Translations under genes and position numbers: made by a program | Shown here: positions 7,072-16,892 of the stretch, piece after piece | How the letters are laid out: each line of letters starts with the position of its first letter | Position numbering within the stretch: the first letter of the stretch is position 1 | Notes under the pieces: generated by a model | What the model was told of the DNA's origin: nothing | The model's database searches: none | What the model saw: the letters and a program-made list of their open reading frames with translations, nothing else | NCBI RefSeq assembly: GCF_042662625.1 | Contig: NZ_JBHSXH010000015.1 | Span: 620,001-684,000 of the forward strand | Reading direction: 5' to 3' | Length of the DNA stretch: 64,000 nucleotides | From: Halopelagius fulvigenes | GTDB lineage: Archaea; Halobacteriota; Halobacteria; Halobacteriales; Haloferacaceae

Positions 7072-10000
7072 ATGGCTAGCGACGACGACGTCGAGATGAC
7101 CCCCGTTCGTCAGTCCGATTCTGACGACGACGGGTCGAACCTCGACGCGTTGGAGAGGGGGGCCGACTCGGGGCGGTCGGCTCTGGAGGGGGAAGTTGCT
7201 CCGGGGGCGCCGCCGAACGAGGCGGCGACCAACCCGGCGTCGGACGGGGATGCGGCCGACGGACCGAGAGTTGCGGTTGGAGAGTACACGTGGGCGCACT
7301 TCCTCGATGAGTACGGGGAACCGGGCGACGTCGAGTCGTTGTACGGCGGCGTGGACCCGCGGGACCTGCCGGACGAACCGGCGAGTTCGCGGTGGGACGA
7401 CTCCGAGGAGGAACCGGTTGAACCCTCGACGCCGACGCGCGAGGACTGGGACGAGGTCAGCGTCGATTCCGAGGAGTACCTCGACTTCCACGCGGTCGAG
7501 ACGGAGGAGAACGTCTCCGAGTCCGCCGCGGAGGCGAAGCGCATCCAAGCCGAGTTCGAGGCGTTCTGCGACCCCGAGACCACGCCGGTCGTCAAGGACG
7601 TCTGGATGTGGGAACACTACAAGCGCGAGTACTACTACGAGGACGACGGCAGTCGTCCCCGCGACGAGGAGGGGGACATCGTCCGCTTCGACGCCGAAGA
7701 TGCACTCGGGTTCGACCCCGAGTACACCGAGAACGCACTCGCGCGGGAACCAACGCGCCGACGAACTCGCGGAGATTATCGACGAACGCACCGTCGACGT
7801 CAACGAGGACCTCGACGAGGACGCCTTCTTCTCGGACGAACGCGGCGCGACCACCGTCGTCAACCGGTACGACCTGGAGAAGGCCGTGCCGATGGAGAAG
7901 AAGACGCACTTCCGCGAGGTGGAGCGCTACTGGGTGAACAAGCCCCACTCCTTCATCATCATCTTCCAATCGATAAAGGAGAACGAGAAGAAGTACTACC
8001 AGATCGAACCGTACCAGAACCGCATCGAAGCCGACCTGACGGAGTTCCTCACCGGGAAACTCCGGACGGCCATCAAGTACGACGACGAGAGTTCCGTCGG
8101 CGTCGGCGAGGGCACCCGCCGCCGCGTCATCGAACGGCAGGCCCTCGACCTGTTGGACCGGTACGACGTGTACGAACGGCCGGACGACGGCTACTCCGAC
8201 TCGCTCTCTCTGGCTCCCGACCCGGCGGAGACGGACGACGCCGAGGAGCCCGGCGAGGGCGCGATGAAGGCGCTTCTCTCCCGGTTCGGCATCGACGCCG
8301 GCGGCGCGGACGCCGACTCGACGCCCGACGCCGGGGCGAAGGACTCCTCGCTGGGGTCGTTCGCCCGCCGCCTCGGACTGAACGAGGGCGCGTTCGGCGG
8401 GCGTCTCGACGGCCTGTTCGCCACACCGCCCGCCGCGGAGTCGCCCTCCCTCGACGGCATCGCCGCCCGGCCCGAGTCCGCCGTGCTGGCGGACGACGCC
8501 GAGACGCTGACGGAGTATCAGGTCGAGAAGCTGCTGTACTTCCTCCGCCGGGACTTCATCGGCTACGAGCGAATCGACGGCATCAAACACGACATCAACG
8601 TCGAGGACATCTCCTGCGACGGCTACAACTCGCCGGTGTTCGTCTACCACTCGGACTACGAGCAGATAATCTCGAACGTCTACCACGGCGAGACGGAACT
8701 CGACGACTTCGTCGTCAAACTCGCCCAGCGCTCCGGGAAGGGCATCTCGAAGCGACGCCCGCAGGTGGACGCCACCCTCCCCGACGGGTCCCGCGCGCAG
8801 TTGACGCTCGGACGGGAGGTGTCCGACCACGGGACGAACTACACCATCCGGCAGTTCAAGGACGTCCCGTTCACCCCCATCGACCTCATCAACTGGAACA
8901 CCTTCTCCCTTGACGAGATGGCGTTCCTGTGGCTCTGCATCGAGAACAACAAGAGCCTCATCTTCGCCGGCGGCACCGCCTCCGGGAAGACCACCTCGCT
9001 GAACGCGGTGTCGCTCTTCATCCCGTCGAACTCGAAGATCGTCTCCATCGAGGACACCCGCGAGGTCGAACTGCCGCAGCGAAACTGGATCGCCTCCGTC
9101 ACCCGGCCGTCGTTCAGCGACGACGACAAGGGCGACGTCGACGAGTTCGACCTGCTCGAAGCCGCACTCCGGCAACGGCCGGACTACATCGTGATGGGCG
9201 AGATCCGGGGCGAGGAGGGGCGGACGCTGTTTCAGGTCATGTCCACCGGGCACACGACGTACACGACGTTCCACGCCGACAGCGTCGGCGAGGTGCTGAA
9301 GCGCTTCACCACCGAGCCCATCAACGTCTCGAAGACGATGTTCACGGCCCTCGACCTGGTGTCGATTCAGACCTCCACGCGCGTGCAAGGGAACAAAGTC
9401 CGGCGGAACAAGTCGCTCACCGAGATAAACCACTACGACCCCGAGAACGACGAGATAAACGTTCAGGACGTGTTCCAGTGGCAGGCCGAGACCGACGAGT
9501 ACCTCAAGATGGGCTCTTCGAACACCTTAGAGGAGATAAAGTTCGACCGCGGGTGGAGTCAAGAGACGCTCGAACTGCAGTTGTTCAAGCGGCAGGTCGT
9601 CCTCGCGTACCTCATCAAACACGGCTTGAACACGTACACGCAGGTGGCCGCGACGCTGCAGGCGTACATCAACGACCCCGAGACCATCCTCGCGCTGATG
9701 GCGAACGACGAGCTCGAACGGAGCCTCGAAGACCTCCGCGAGATGGAGTCGGTCCAGATCAACGTCGACCCCGAGAAAGAGGAGATGGTCCCGCGACCGG
9801 ATCCGACCGAGGAGATACTCGACCTCTGCGAGCGGATTCTCCGGCGGGCCGAGGAGGAACTGTTCCCGGACTTCCGCGGGCAGGACCCCGGTGACGTCGC
9901 GGACGCCCTGACTCACCTCAGAGACCAACCCGACGTGACCGCCGACACCGGCGGCGAGCGGCACGAACTCGACGCGTTGGACGAACGGACGACCGACCCC

Positions 10001-10540
10001 GAACTCGACGAGGGCGGCGACGGACCGCCGGGACTGGACGAGGGCGCGGACGGCCCCTCCGGACTGGACGAGGGTGCCGACGAACCCTCGGAGCTCGAGG
10101 GCGACTCGACGCCCGCGTTGGACGCCGGCGACGACCCCTCCGAGTCGGCCGAGGCGGGGGACGACGGCGCGGACGGTGCCGACGGCGTAGAGGACGCAGA
10201 CAGCGCAGGCGACGCGGACGAACCCGCGGCGGAGGCGGGCGGCGCGTCGGCGGAGGCGGACGGTTCGCACGACGCGGACGGCACGGACGACACGGACGCC
10301 ACGAACGACGCAGACGGCACGGACGATGCGAACGCCCCCGACGACGCGTCGGACCGCGCGTGGACAGAGGACGACGAGTTCGGCATCGAGGACATCCTCA
10401 ACCAAGAGGTGGACGTCGTCGAGTTGGACGAAGAGGCCGACGGGTGGGGCTTCGGGGAGTTCGAGGGCGTCGAACCCGAGACAGACGACCGTACGGACGA
10501 CGCCGACGCGTCGGGCGAAGCGACCGGCGAGGGGGACTGA
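7072..10540 (+). CDS. Type II/IV secretion ATPase (GspE/PilB/FlaI family), frameshifted near 7745
   Basis: The ATPase that would power assembly of the pilus-like machine encoded downstream. The N-terminal part (7072 to about 7745) reads in one frame through EYTENALA; the homologous protein continues in the next frame from RADELAEIIDERTVDV to the stop at 10540. The span is 1,156 codons plus exactly one base, so removing one base near GCGCGGGAAC at 7741-7750 restores a single reading frame. Walker A is GGTASGKTT (about 8968-8994) and Walker B is YIVMGEIRGEEG (about 9185-9220), with the His box TGHTTYTTFHAD after it. Unusual features are a long acidic N-terminal extension of about 200 residues and a C-terminal tail of about 200 residues with GLDEGADGPS-type repeats. 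The frameshift may be a sequencing error. Confidence 0.85.
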
Positions 10541-10543
10541 CGC

Positions 10544-12595
10544 GTGAGTCTCGACTCGAAGACGTCGGAGTCCGGCGGCCTCGACCGGAGCACGGACGCC
10601 CTCGGCGACGCGTTCTACCCGCTGTTCCAACTGCTGTTCGACGGGGACGGCGACTTCGTGGCCGACGTGGAGACGAAGCTCCAACAGGCGCGGATGCCGG
10701 CGACGGTGGAACTGTACCTCTCGAACGCCCTCGCCGTCGGCACCCTCGTCGGCCTGCTTCTGTGGGTCGTCGGGTCGCTGCTCGGCTACTCGCTGTTCGC
10801 GTTCGGCATCGTCTCGGCGGACTCGCTGAGTCTCGGCATCCCCGTGGGGAACGAGTCCACGGCGCAGTTCCTGAAGTCGCTCACGATGCCGGCGGGCGTC
10901 GTCGTCTCCGGCGTCGTCTTCGGGAGCGTCGGCTTCGGACTCGGGTTCGGCACCCTCGTGGCGATGCCCTACTCGACGGCGTCGTCCCGGGAGCGCGAGA
11001 TAAACATGCTGCTGCCCGACGCGGTGTCGTTCATGTACGCCCTCTCCGTGGGCGGGTTGAACCAACTGGAGATTCTGGAGGCGATGGGCCGCGCCGAGGA
11101 CACCTACGGCGAAGTCGCCTGCGAGTTCCAGAGCATCGTCCAGGAGACGGAGTACTTCGGCACCGACTACCGGAACGCCATCCGGGAGCAGGCGATGATT
11201 ACGCCGTCGGACGACCTCTCGCAGTTCCTGACGGACATGCTCTCCATCGTCAACTCCGGCGGGAACATGGAGCAGTTCTTAGACGACAAGAAGGAGAAGC
11301 ACCTCCGGACGGCGAAACAGGAGCAGGAGACGATACTGGAGACGCTGGAACTGTTCGGCGAGATGTACATGACGCTGTCTCTGTTCCCGCTTCTGCTCAT
11401 CATTATCCTCGTCATCATGAGCATGCTGAATCAGGCGCAGGAGTCGCTCCTGTACGCCACCGTCTACGGCCTGATTCCGCTCACCGGCGTGGGCTTTCTC
11501 GTCCTCGTCTCGACGGTGAAGCAGGACGAACCCGGCGACGGCTACCTCCGACCGTCCGGCGGGAGCGAACGCCTGCAGCAACAACACCGCGAGGGCCTCC
11601 TCCACATGGGGTTAGTCGAGAGTTTCGTCGGCGACTTCGGCGTCTTCGACCGCATCCGCAGTCGGGAGGGGACGTACAAGACGCGGGAACTGCTCCGGCA
11701 ACCGCACGTCTTCTTCCGCGACAACCCGCTGTACTCCCTCGTCGTCACCGTCCCGGCGGCGCTGATGTTCGTCGCCGTCACCGCCTCGGGCGGCGGCGCG
11801 CCCATGACGTGGGAGGGGATGTTGGAGCAACCCGTCTGGGGGACGTTCGTCTGGTGGTACATCCCCGTCTACCTCGTCGGCATCCCGCTGGCGTTCTTCT
11901 ACGAGTGGAACGTCCGGTCGCGGAAGGCCGTCGTCGGCAAACTCTCGGACAACCTCCGGAAACTCTCCAGCGCGAACGACACCGGCCAGACCTTACTTGA
12001 GTCCATCAAGACGGTTTCCGACACCTCCTCGGGCAAACTCGCGGACGAGTTCGATATCATGCACGCGAAGGTGAACTACGGGATGAGCCTCCGGAGCGCC
12101 ATGGTCGAGTTCAACAACAAGTACCACATCCCGCGCCTCGCCCGGACGGTCAAACTCATCTCGAAGGCCCAGGAGGCGTCCAGCCAGATCACGGACGTGC
12201 TGACGACGGCGGCGCAGGCCTCCGAGAATCAGGACGACATCGAACGGGAGCGCATCTCCCGGACGCGGATGCAGGTGGCGATCATCCTCATGACGTACCT
12301 CACCCTGCTCGCGGTGATGGCCATCCTGAAGACGCAGTTCCTCGACGTGATGGCCGGCCTGTCGTCGCAGACGGGTGGCGGAGGCGGCGGCGCGGCCGCA
12401 CAACAGGGCGCGAGTTTCGGCGGGAGCGTGGACATCAACCTGCTGTCGGTGCTGTTCTTCCACGCGGTCACCCTGCAGGCGGCGCTCTCGGGGTTCATAA
12501 GCGGCTACATCCGAAGCGCGCAGCTCGTCTCCGGGGTGAAGTTCGTCGTGATACTCCAGACTATCGCGCTGGCGGTGTGGGTGGTGGTGGGGTGA
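10544..12595 (+). CDS. Type II secretion system F family membrane platform protein (PilC/TadC/FlaJ-like)
   Basis: A 683-residue polytopic protein with two T2SSF domains, each with a cytoplasmic helical part followed by membrane helices. The first is marked by EINMLLPDAVSFMYALSVGG and the second by KLADEFDIMHAKVNYGMSLR. About eight hydrophobic segments are seen in total. This protein forms the inner-membrane platform on which the ATPase acts to extrude pilins. It begins with GTG three bases after the ATPase stop and its stop overlaps the next start as GTGA, so the genes form one translationally coupled operon. Length and layout match haloarchaeal PilC proteins. Confidence 0.9.
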   Translation: MSLDSKTSESGGLDRSTDALGDAFYPLFQLLFDGDGDFVADVETKLQQARMPATVELYLSNALAVGTLVGLLLWVVGSLLGYSLFAFGIVSADSLSLGIPVGNESTAQFLKSLTMPAGVVVSGVVFGSVGFGLGFGTLVAMPYSTASSREREINMLLPDAVSFMYALSVGGLNQLEILEAMGRAEDTYGEVACEFQSIVQETEYFGTDYRNAIREQAMITPSDDLSQFLTDMLSIVNSGGNMEQFLDDKKEKHLRTAKQEQETILETLELFGEMYMTLSLFPLLLIIILVIMSMLNQAQESLLYATVYGLIPLTGVGFLVLVSTVKQDEPGDGYLRPSGGSERLQQQHREGLLHMGLVESFVGDFGVFDRIRSREGTYKTRELLRQPHVFFRDNPLYSLVVTVPAALMFVAVTASGGGAPMTWEGMLEQPVWGTFVWWYIPVYLVGIPLAFFYEWNVRSRKAVVGKLSDNLRKLSSANDTGQTLLESIKTVSDTSSGKLADEFDIMHAKVNYGMSLRSAMVEFNNKYHIPRLARTVKLISKAQEASSQITDVLTTAAQASENQDDIERERISRTRMQVAIILMTYLTLLAVMAILKTQFLDVMAGLSSQTGGGGGGAAAQQGASFGGSVDINLLSVLFFHAVTLQAALSGFISGYIRSAQLVSGVKFVVILQTIALAVWVVVG

Positions 12596-13074
12596 CGCGC
12601 GCCGACCGGGCGCAGATGACGCTCGACTTCGCCATCGGCGTCGGACTGTTCCTCCTCGTGGTCGCGTTCGTCGTCGCGTTCGTCCCCGGCATCTTCGAGC
12701 CGTTCGAGCGAACCGAGAGCGGAACCCAAGTGGCGGACAGACTCGCCACGTCGCTCTCGACGGACCTCCTCGGTGACCCCGCGGAGCCGTACGTCCTCAA
12801 CGACGACTGCACCGTCGAGTTCTTCGACGGAAGCGGCGGTTCGACCGACTGCCGGTTCGACGCTAGCGCGGACGCTCCGGACGGGGTGTTCGCGCTCGAC
12901 TCGGGAACGAACGCGAACGTCACCGTCAGGAACCGCGGCGGCGACATCGCCTCCCTCGGCGGAACGACGCTGGCCGCGGGAGACGCCGTCCCCGACGATC
13001 GGTCGGTGACGACGGCCCGCCGCGCCGTCCGCCTGAACGGGACGACCTACTTCCTGTACGTGAGGGTGTGGTGA
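12592..13074 (+). CDS. Pilin-like protein 1, conserved in haloarchaeal pilus operons
   Basis: A 160-residue protein with a short N-terminus (VTRADRAQ) followed by MTLDFAIGVGLFLLVVAFVV, one membrane helix that starts like an archaeal type IV pilin hydrophobic segment. The remainder is an extracellular beta-rich domain with two cysteines (DDCTVEFF, TDCRFD). The GTG start overlaps the platform-protein stop by four bases. No certain class III (PibD) processing site is visible, so it may be an unprocessed minor pilin or assembly factor. Function is inferred from position and topology only. Confidence 0.75.
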   Translation: MTRADRAQMTLDFAIGVGLFLLVVAFVVAFVPGIFEPFERTESGTQVADRLATSLSTDLLGDPAEPYVLNDDCTVEFFDGSGGSTDCRFDASADAPDGVFALDSGTNANVTVRNRGGDIASLGGTTLAAGDAVPDDRSVTTARRAVRLNGTTYFLYVRVW

Positions 13075-13075
13075 G

Positions 13076-13666
13076 ATGACCGACAGACGCGCCCAAGCGC
13101 ACACCTTGGAGGCCCTCGCCGCGGGCATCCTCCTGCTTTCGAGCCTCCTCTTCGCGCTTCAGGTGACGGCGGTGACGCCGCTGACCGGCAGTACGTCGAG
13201 TCAGCACATCGAGAACCAGCAGGCGTCCATCGCCGACGGCATCCTCGCGTCGGAGGCGGCCAACGGGACGCTGAAGCCGACGACGCTCCACTGGAACGCC
13301 TCGGGGTCCGACTGGCACGGCGCGACGAGCGACGGCTACCCCCTCGGCGGGCCGCCGACGCCGTTCGGGACGGTGCTGAACGAGACGCTCGCGGATAGAG
13401 GCATCGCGTTCAACGTGAACGTCTACTACACGCGGAGCGACGAACGGCGGCGGATCCGGATGGTCTACCTCGGGCAACCGAGCGACCACGCGTCGGTGGC
13501 GACGCGCACCGTCACCCTCTACGACGACGACGAACTCCTCGACGCGGACCGGAACCCGACGGGGACCACCGTCTCGGAGACGACGGAGTTCTACGCGCCC
13601 GACGCGTCGCCGGACTCTCCGCTGTACAACGTCGTGGAAGTGGAGGTGGTCGCGTGGCGGATGTGA
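13076..13666 (+). CDS. Pilin-like protein 2, conserved in haloarchaeal pilus operons
   Basis: A 196-residue protein: DRRAQAHTLEALAAGILLLSS begins one N-terminal membrane helix, followed by a secreted domain rich in Ser, Thr and possible N-glycosylation sequons (NGT, NAS, NET). It starts one base after the stop of the preceding gene (TGAGATG). Such sequons fit surface exposure. Probably a minor pilin-like component; no enzymatic motif is visible. Confidence 0.72.
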   Translation: MTDRRAQAHTLEALAAGILLLSSLLFALQVTAVTPLTGSTSSQHIENQQASIADGILASEAANGTLKPTTLHWNASGSDWHGATSDGYPLGGPPTPFGTVLNETLADRGIAFNVNVYYTRSDERRRIRMVYLGQPSDHASVATRTVTLYDDDELLDADRNPTGTTVSETTEFYAPDASPDSPLYNVVEVEVVAWRM

Positions 13667-14676
13667 GGCCGCGGCGGCCGCCGACCGACGCCCGACGGGG
13701 CGGGAAGTCCGCCCGCGGACGCCGCCGCGACGACAGGGGACAGCTGATGCTCGTCGCCGCGTTGGCGCTGGCGGTGCTTTTCGTCTCGCTGGCGTTACTC
13801 CTGAACACCGTCATCTACACGGGCAACCTCGCCACCCGGTCCGTCGGCGGTAACTCCGACGCCGTCGCAGAGTACCGCACCGCCGCGACCGACGCCGCCC
13901 GCGAGTCGCTCCGACGGGTGAACGCCGACCACGACGCCGACTACTCCGAACTGGAGACCACGTTCGGCGCGGCGATGCGCGACTGGGACGCCGCGACGAG
14001 TCGGCACCGCGCCGTCGCGAGTTCCGCGACGGAGGCGCGCGTCGTCTCACGGACCAACGGGACGCGACTCCGACAGGACGACTTCGGCCGGTCGTTCGTG
14101 AACGAGTCGGGGGCCGAGAACTGGTCGGTCGCCGAGGGTATCGGCGCGTACCGCGACTTCTCGATGACCGTCAACCGATCGACGCTGACCTACGTGGGGG
14201 GCCTCGACCCGACCGACGCGTCCGTCCTCGATTCGGCGGGCGTGTTCAACGTGACACTCGAAACTGCCGCGGACGAGCGGTACACGGCCTTCGTCGGCAC
14301 CGACGGGACGAACGTCGTCGTCTCCGTGTTCGGACCGTCGGGGACGCACCGCGACACCTGCACCGCCGCGACGGGCGGCGACGCGACGGTGGACTTCTCG
14401 AACGGCACCGTCGGCGGGGCGGACTGCGAAGCGCTCACCTTCGAAGACGACGCCGCCGACCCGTTCACGCTCCGGTACGAGAACGGCGACGCCGCCGCGG
14501 GGACGTACTCGCTCGTGACGGACACGCCGTACGTCGAGTACGACGAGGACTTCGCCGACTCTGCGGGCAGTACGCCCTACCGGACCTACGCGCTGTACGG
14601 CGTCGAACTCGAACTGACGTACCGAACGTCCTCCACGTACTACCAGTCGAACGTGACGGTGGTCCCCGATGCGTGA
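13663..14676 (+). CDS. Pilin-like protein 3, conserved in haloarchaeal pilus operons
   Basis: A 337-residue protein with a basic, Arg-rich N-terminus and then DDRGQLMLVAALALAVLFVS, a single membrane helix, followed by about 280 extracytoplasmic residues with a Cys pair (DTCTA, ADCEAL) and several NxS/T sequons. GTG 13663 overlaps the upstream stop as GTGA, the same coupling used elsewhere in this operon; GTG 13654 is an alternative. The RGQ-L-helix N-terminus resembles the TadE/TadG-like surface proteins of pilus systems. Role inferred from context. Confidence 0.72.
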   Translation: MRPRRPPTDARRGGKSARGRRRDDRGQLMLVAALALAVLFVSLALLLNTVIYTGNLATRSVGGNSDAVAEYRTAATDAARESLRRVNADHDADYSELETTFGAAMRDWDAATSRHRAVASSATEARVVSRTNGTRLRQDDFGRSFVNESGAENWSVAEGIGAYRDFSMTVNRSTLTYVGGLDPTDASVLDSAGVFNVTLETAADERYTAFVGTDGTNVVVSVFGPSGTHRDTCTAATGGDATVDFSNGTVGGADCEALTFEDDAADPFTLRYENGDAAAGTYSLVTDTPYVEYDEDFADSAGSTPYRTYALYGVELELTYRTSSTYYQSNVTVVPDA

Positions 14677-15382
14677 GCCGAGCGACCGCCGGGGGCCGTC
14701 GCTCGCCGCCGTCGGGGGAACGGACCGCGCCGTCTCGACGGCCATCGGCTACGTCCTCACCCTCACCATCACGGCCATGCTCGTCTCCGGACTCCTGTTC
14801 GCGGGCGGGCAGTTCGTCGAGAACGAGCGGGAACAGGTCGTCCGCGAGGAACTCTCGACGCTCGCCGAGCAGGTGGCCGCGAGCATCGCCGACGCCGACC
14901 GCACGGCGGCGGGAGACGACGGGAGCACCGTGCGCGTCGCCGCGGACCTCCCGACGCGCGTCGCCGGGAACGCGTACCACGTGGAGGTGTCGAACGAACC
15001 GACGCCGGCCGGCGAACCGAACCGGACCGTCGTCACCCTCACGGACACCGCAGACGGCGTCTCCGCGTCGGTGACGCTCCCGACGACGCACGAGGCGGCC
15101 CCGCGGACGGTGCCCGGCGGTTCGCTCGTCGTCGTCGTCCGCGACGCCGACGGCGACGGCGACCGGGAGTTGGTGACGACGACGGAGTCGCTGTCGCCGG
15201 ACGACCCCAGTAACTCGCTCGACCGCGAGGCGGCGGCCGTCGGCCTCGTCCGCCCGGCGGCGTCGGACCGAACGGAGAGAGTACCCGTGAATCACAGAGA
15301 CACCATGCCCGAGAGCCGAATCGACCGGAGGCCCGCCTCCGGCGGCGTCGAACGCCCGGAAACGCCCGCGGAGGTGGCCTGA
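14669..15382 (+). CDS. Archaeal type IV pilin-like protein 4
   Basis: A 237-residue protein whose N-terminus TDRAVSTAIGYVLTLTITAM closely resembles the class III signal of archaeal pilins, where PibD cleaves before a residue such as the A or V of RAVS and the following helix packs in the fibre core. Residues about 50-170 are an extracytoplasmic beta-rich domain. The C-terminal 60 residues are hydrophilic and Arg/Glu-rich, with no membrane anchor. The start overlaps the upstream stop by eight bases. It is one of the best candidates in the operon for a real fibre subunit. Confidence 0.78.
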   Translation: MREPSDRRGPSLAAVGGTDRAVSTAIGYVLTLTITAMLVSGLLFAGGQFVENEREQVVREELSTLAEQVAASIADADRTAAGDDGSTVRVAADLPTRVAGNAYHVEVSNEPTPAGEPNRTVVTLTDTADGVSASVTLPTTHEAAPRTVPGGSLVVVVRDADGDGDRELVTTTESLSPDDPSNSLDREAAAVGLVRPAASDRTERVPVNHRDTMPESRIDRRPASGGVERPETPAEVA

Positions 15383-15383
15383 G

Positions 15384-16844
15384 ATGGACCGCGCGCAGTC
15401 GTCCACCATCGCCGTCGTCCTCCTCGTGGGGATGACCGTCACCGCCGCCGGACTGACCGTCGCGCTCGGGTCGACGGCCATCGACGGGACGGCGCGGACG
15501 ACGGAACTCAGTCGGGCGGAACACGCGATGACGCTGTTCGACGCGCGGACGGCGATGGTCGGCCTCGGAGAGACCGGCGGCCAGTCCGTGACGCTCGGCC
15601 GCGCCTCCGGGGGAACGTACGCGGCGTCGCCGGACACCGGTCGGATAGTCGTCAGACACAGGAACTACACCGGGACGTACACCGAGGAACTGTACAACCG
15701 GTCGCTCGGCGAGGTGACGTACACGAACGGCGACACCGTCGTCGCGTATCAGGGCGGCGGCGTCTGGCGGCACACGGACAACGGCACGGTGATGGTGTCG
15801 CCGCCGGAGTTCCACTACCGCGCCGCGACGCTCACGTTACCCGTCATCCGCGTCACGTCGGCGGACGCCTCCGGCGGGCCGTCGAGCGCGTTCGTGAAGC
15901 GCGAGAGCGAGACGCTCCGCGTCTATCCGAACCGGAGTTCGACGTACGAGCACGGGTCGCTCCGCTACCACAACCCCGTCAGAAACGGGACCGTCTCGGT
16001 CGAGGTGCAGAGCGCCTACTACCGGGGGTGGGCCGACTACTTCCGCGAACGGACGACCGGGAACGTCACCGTCGACCACTCGACGCGGACGGCCACCGTC
16101 GTCTTGGAGACGGTCGGAGAGGTCGGGAACTTCGCGCTCCCCGCGAAGGACGACGGCGTCGAGGTTCGCGGGAAAGCGCCCGGCCACTCGGTGGACCAGT
16201 TCGACGTGGACATCGCGCAGTCGGGCGGGTCGTTCAACAACATGAAGTTCTCCTTCTACGCCGAGAAGGAGGGCCGCAAGTACGAGGTGCTCCTCCGCGT
16301 GGACAAAGACCGCGGGAACTGCGGCGTAAAGAGCAGCGACACGCTCACGATGTGGGTCCTCTACGACGACCCGAACGACGGCAAGCCGAAGCACGTGTGG
16401 GTGAACGACGGCATCCCCGCCGACAGCGGTCCGATTCGCTTGGAGTGCGACGGCAAGGACACGCGCATCGTCGCGGACTACCTCACGGACGACACCTCTC
16501 TGGAGATGACCAACGACACGTCGCTCCCGTCGAAGACGGGCCTCGCGTGGGACGAACCGAGTGCGGACTCGGTGTCGTTCAACCACTCCGGGTACGACGG
16601 CGAGAACAAGACGCACACCGCCGACGGGAGCACCGAGACGGTCGGCAACCTCTCGCGTCACTACCTCACGGCGATGGGGTCGGACTTCAAACTGAAGGTG
16701 TACCACGGCGGCGGGTCCAGCGGTACCGCCCACGTGGACGGAAGCGGGTCGTCCGGCGCGCTCTACTACGACACCTCCACCGGATCGCGGTACATCACCT
16801 ACCTCCACGTGACCGAGAACAACGTCAGCGTCCAGTTCCGCTGA
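15384..16844 (+). CDS. Large pilin-like surface protein 5
   Basis: A 486-residue protein with DRAQSSTIAVVLLVGMTVTA, a pilin-like N-terminal helix immediately after the start, then a long extracytoplasmic domain with many potential N-glycosylation sites (NYT, NRS, NGT, NVT, NHS). No catalytic motif is recognised. It is the last gene of the coupled operon, starting one base after the upstream stop (TGAGATG). The large ectodomain could be a tip adhesin or minor pilin. A T-poor, C-rich spacer follows and the next gene converges on it. Confidence 0.75.
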   Translation: MDRAQSSTIAVVLLVGMTVTAAGLTVALGSTAIDGTARTTELSRAEHAMTLFDARTAMVGLGETGGQSVTLGRASGGTYAASPDTGRIVVRHRNYTGTYTEELYNRSLGEVTYTNGDTVVAYQGGGVWRHTDNGTVMVSPPEFHYRAATLTLPVIRVTSADASGGPSSAFVKRESETLRVYPNRSSTYEHGSLRYHNPVRNGTVSVEVQSAYYRGWADYFRERTTGNVTVDHSTRTATVVLETVGEVGNFALPAKDDGVEVRGKAPGHSVDQFDVDIAQSGGSFNNMKFSFYAEKEGRKYEVLLRVDKDRGNCGVKSSDTLTMWVLYDDPNDGKPKHVWVNDGIPADSGPIRLECDGKDTRIVADYLTDDTSLEMTNDTSLPSKTGLAWDEPSADSVSFNHSGYDGENKTHTADGSTETVGNLSRHYLTAMGSDFKLKVYHGGGSSGTAHVDGSGSSGALYYDTSTGSRYITYLHVTENNVSVQFR

Positions 16845-16892
16845 GTTCGGACCCCGATTCCCCTTTCCTCTCCGTCCGCCTCGGACCCCGCC

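Noticed and set aside
9527..11065. Long reverse open frame (512 codons) across the ATPase and platform genes
   Set aside because: High GC produces long antisense frames; this one is Val/Arg-rich and runs against two clear genes.
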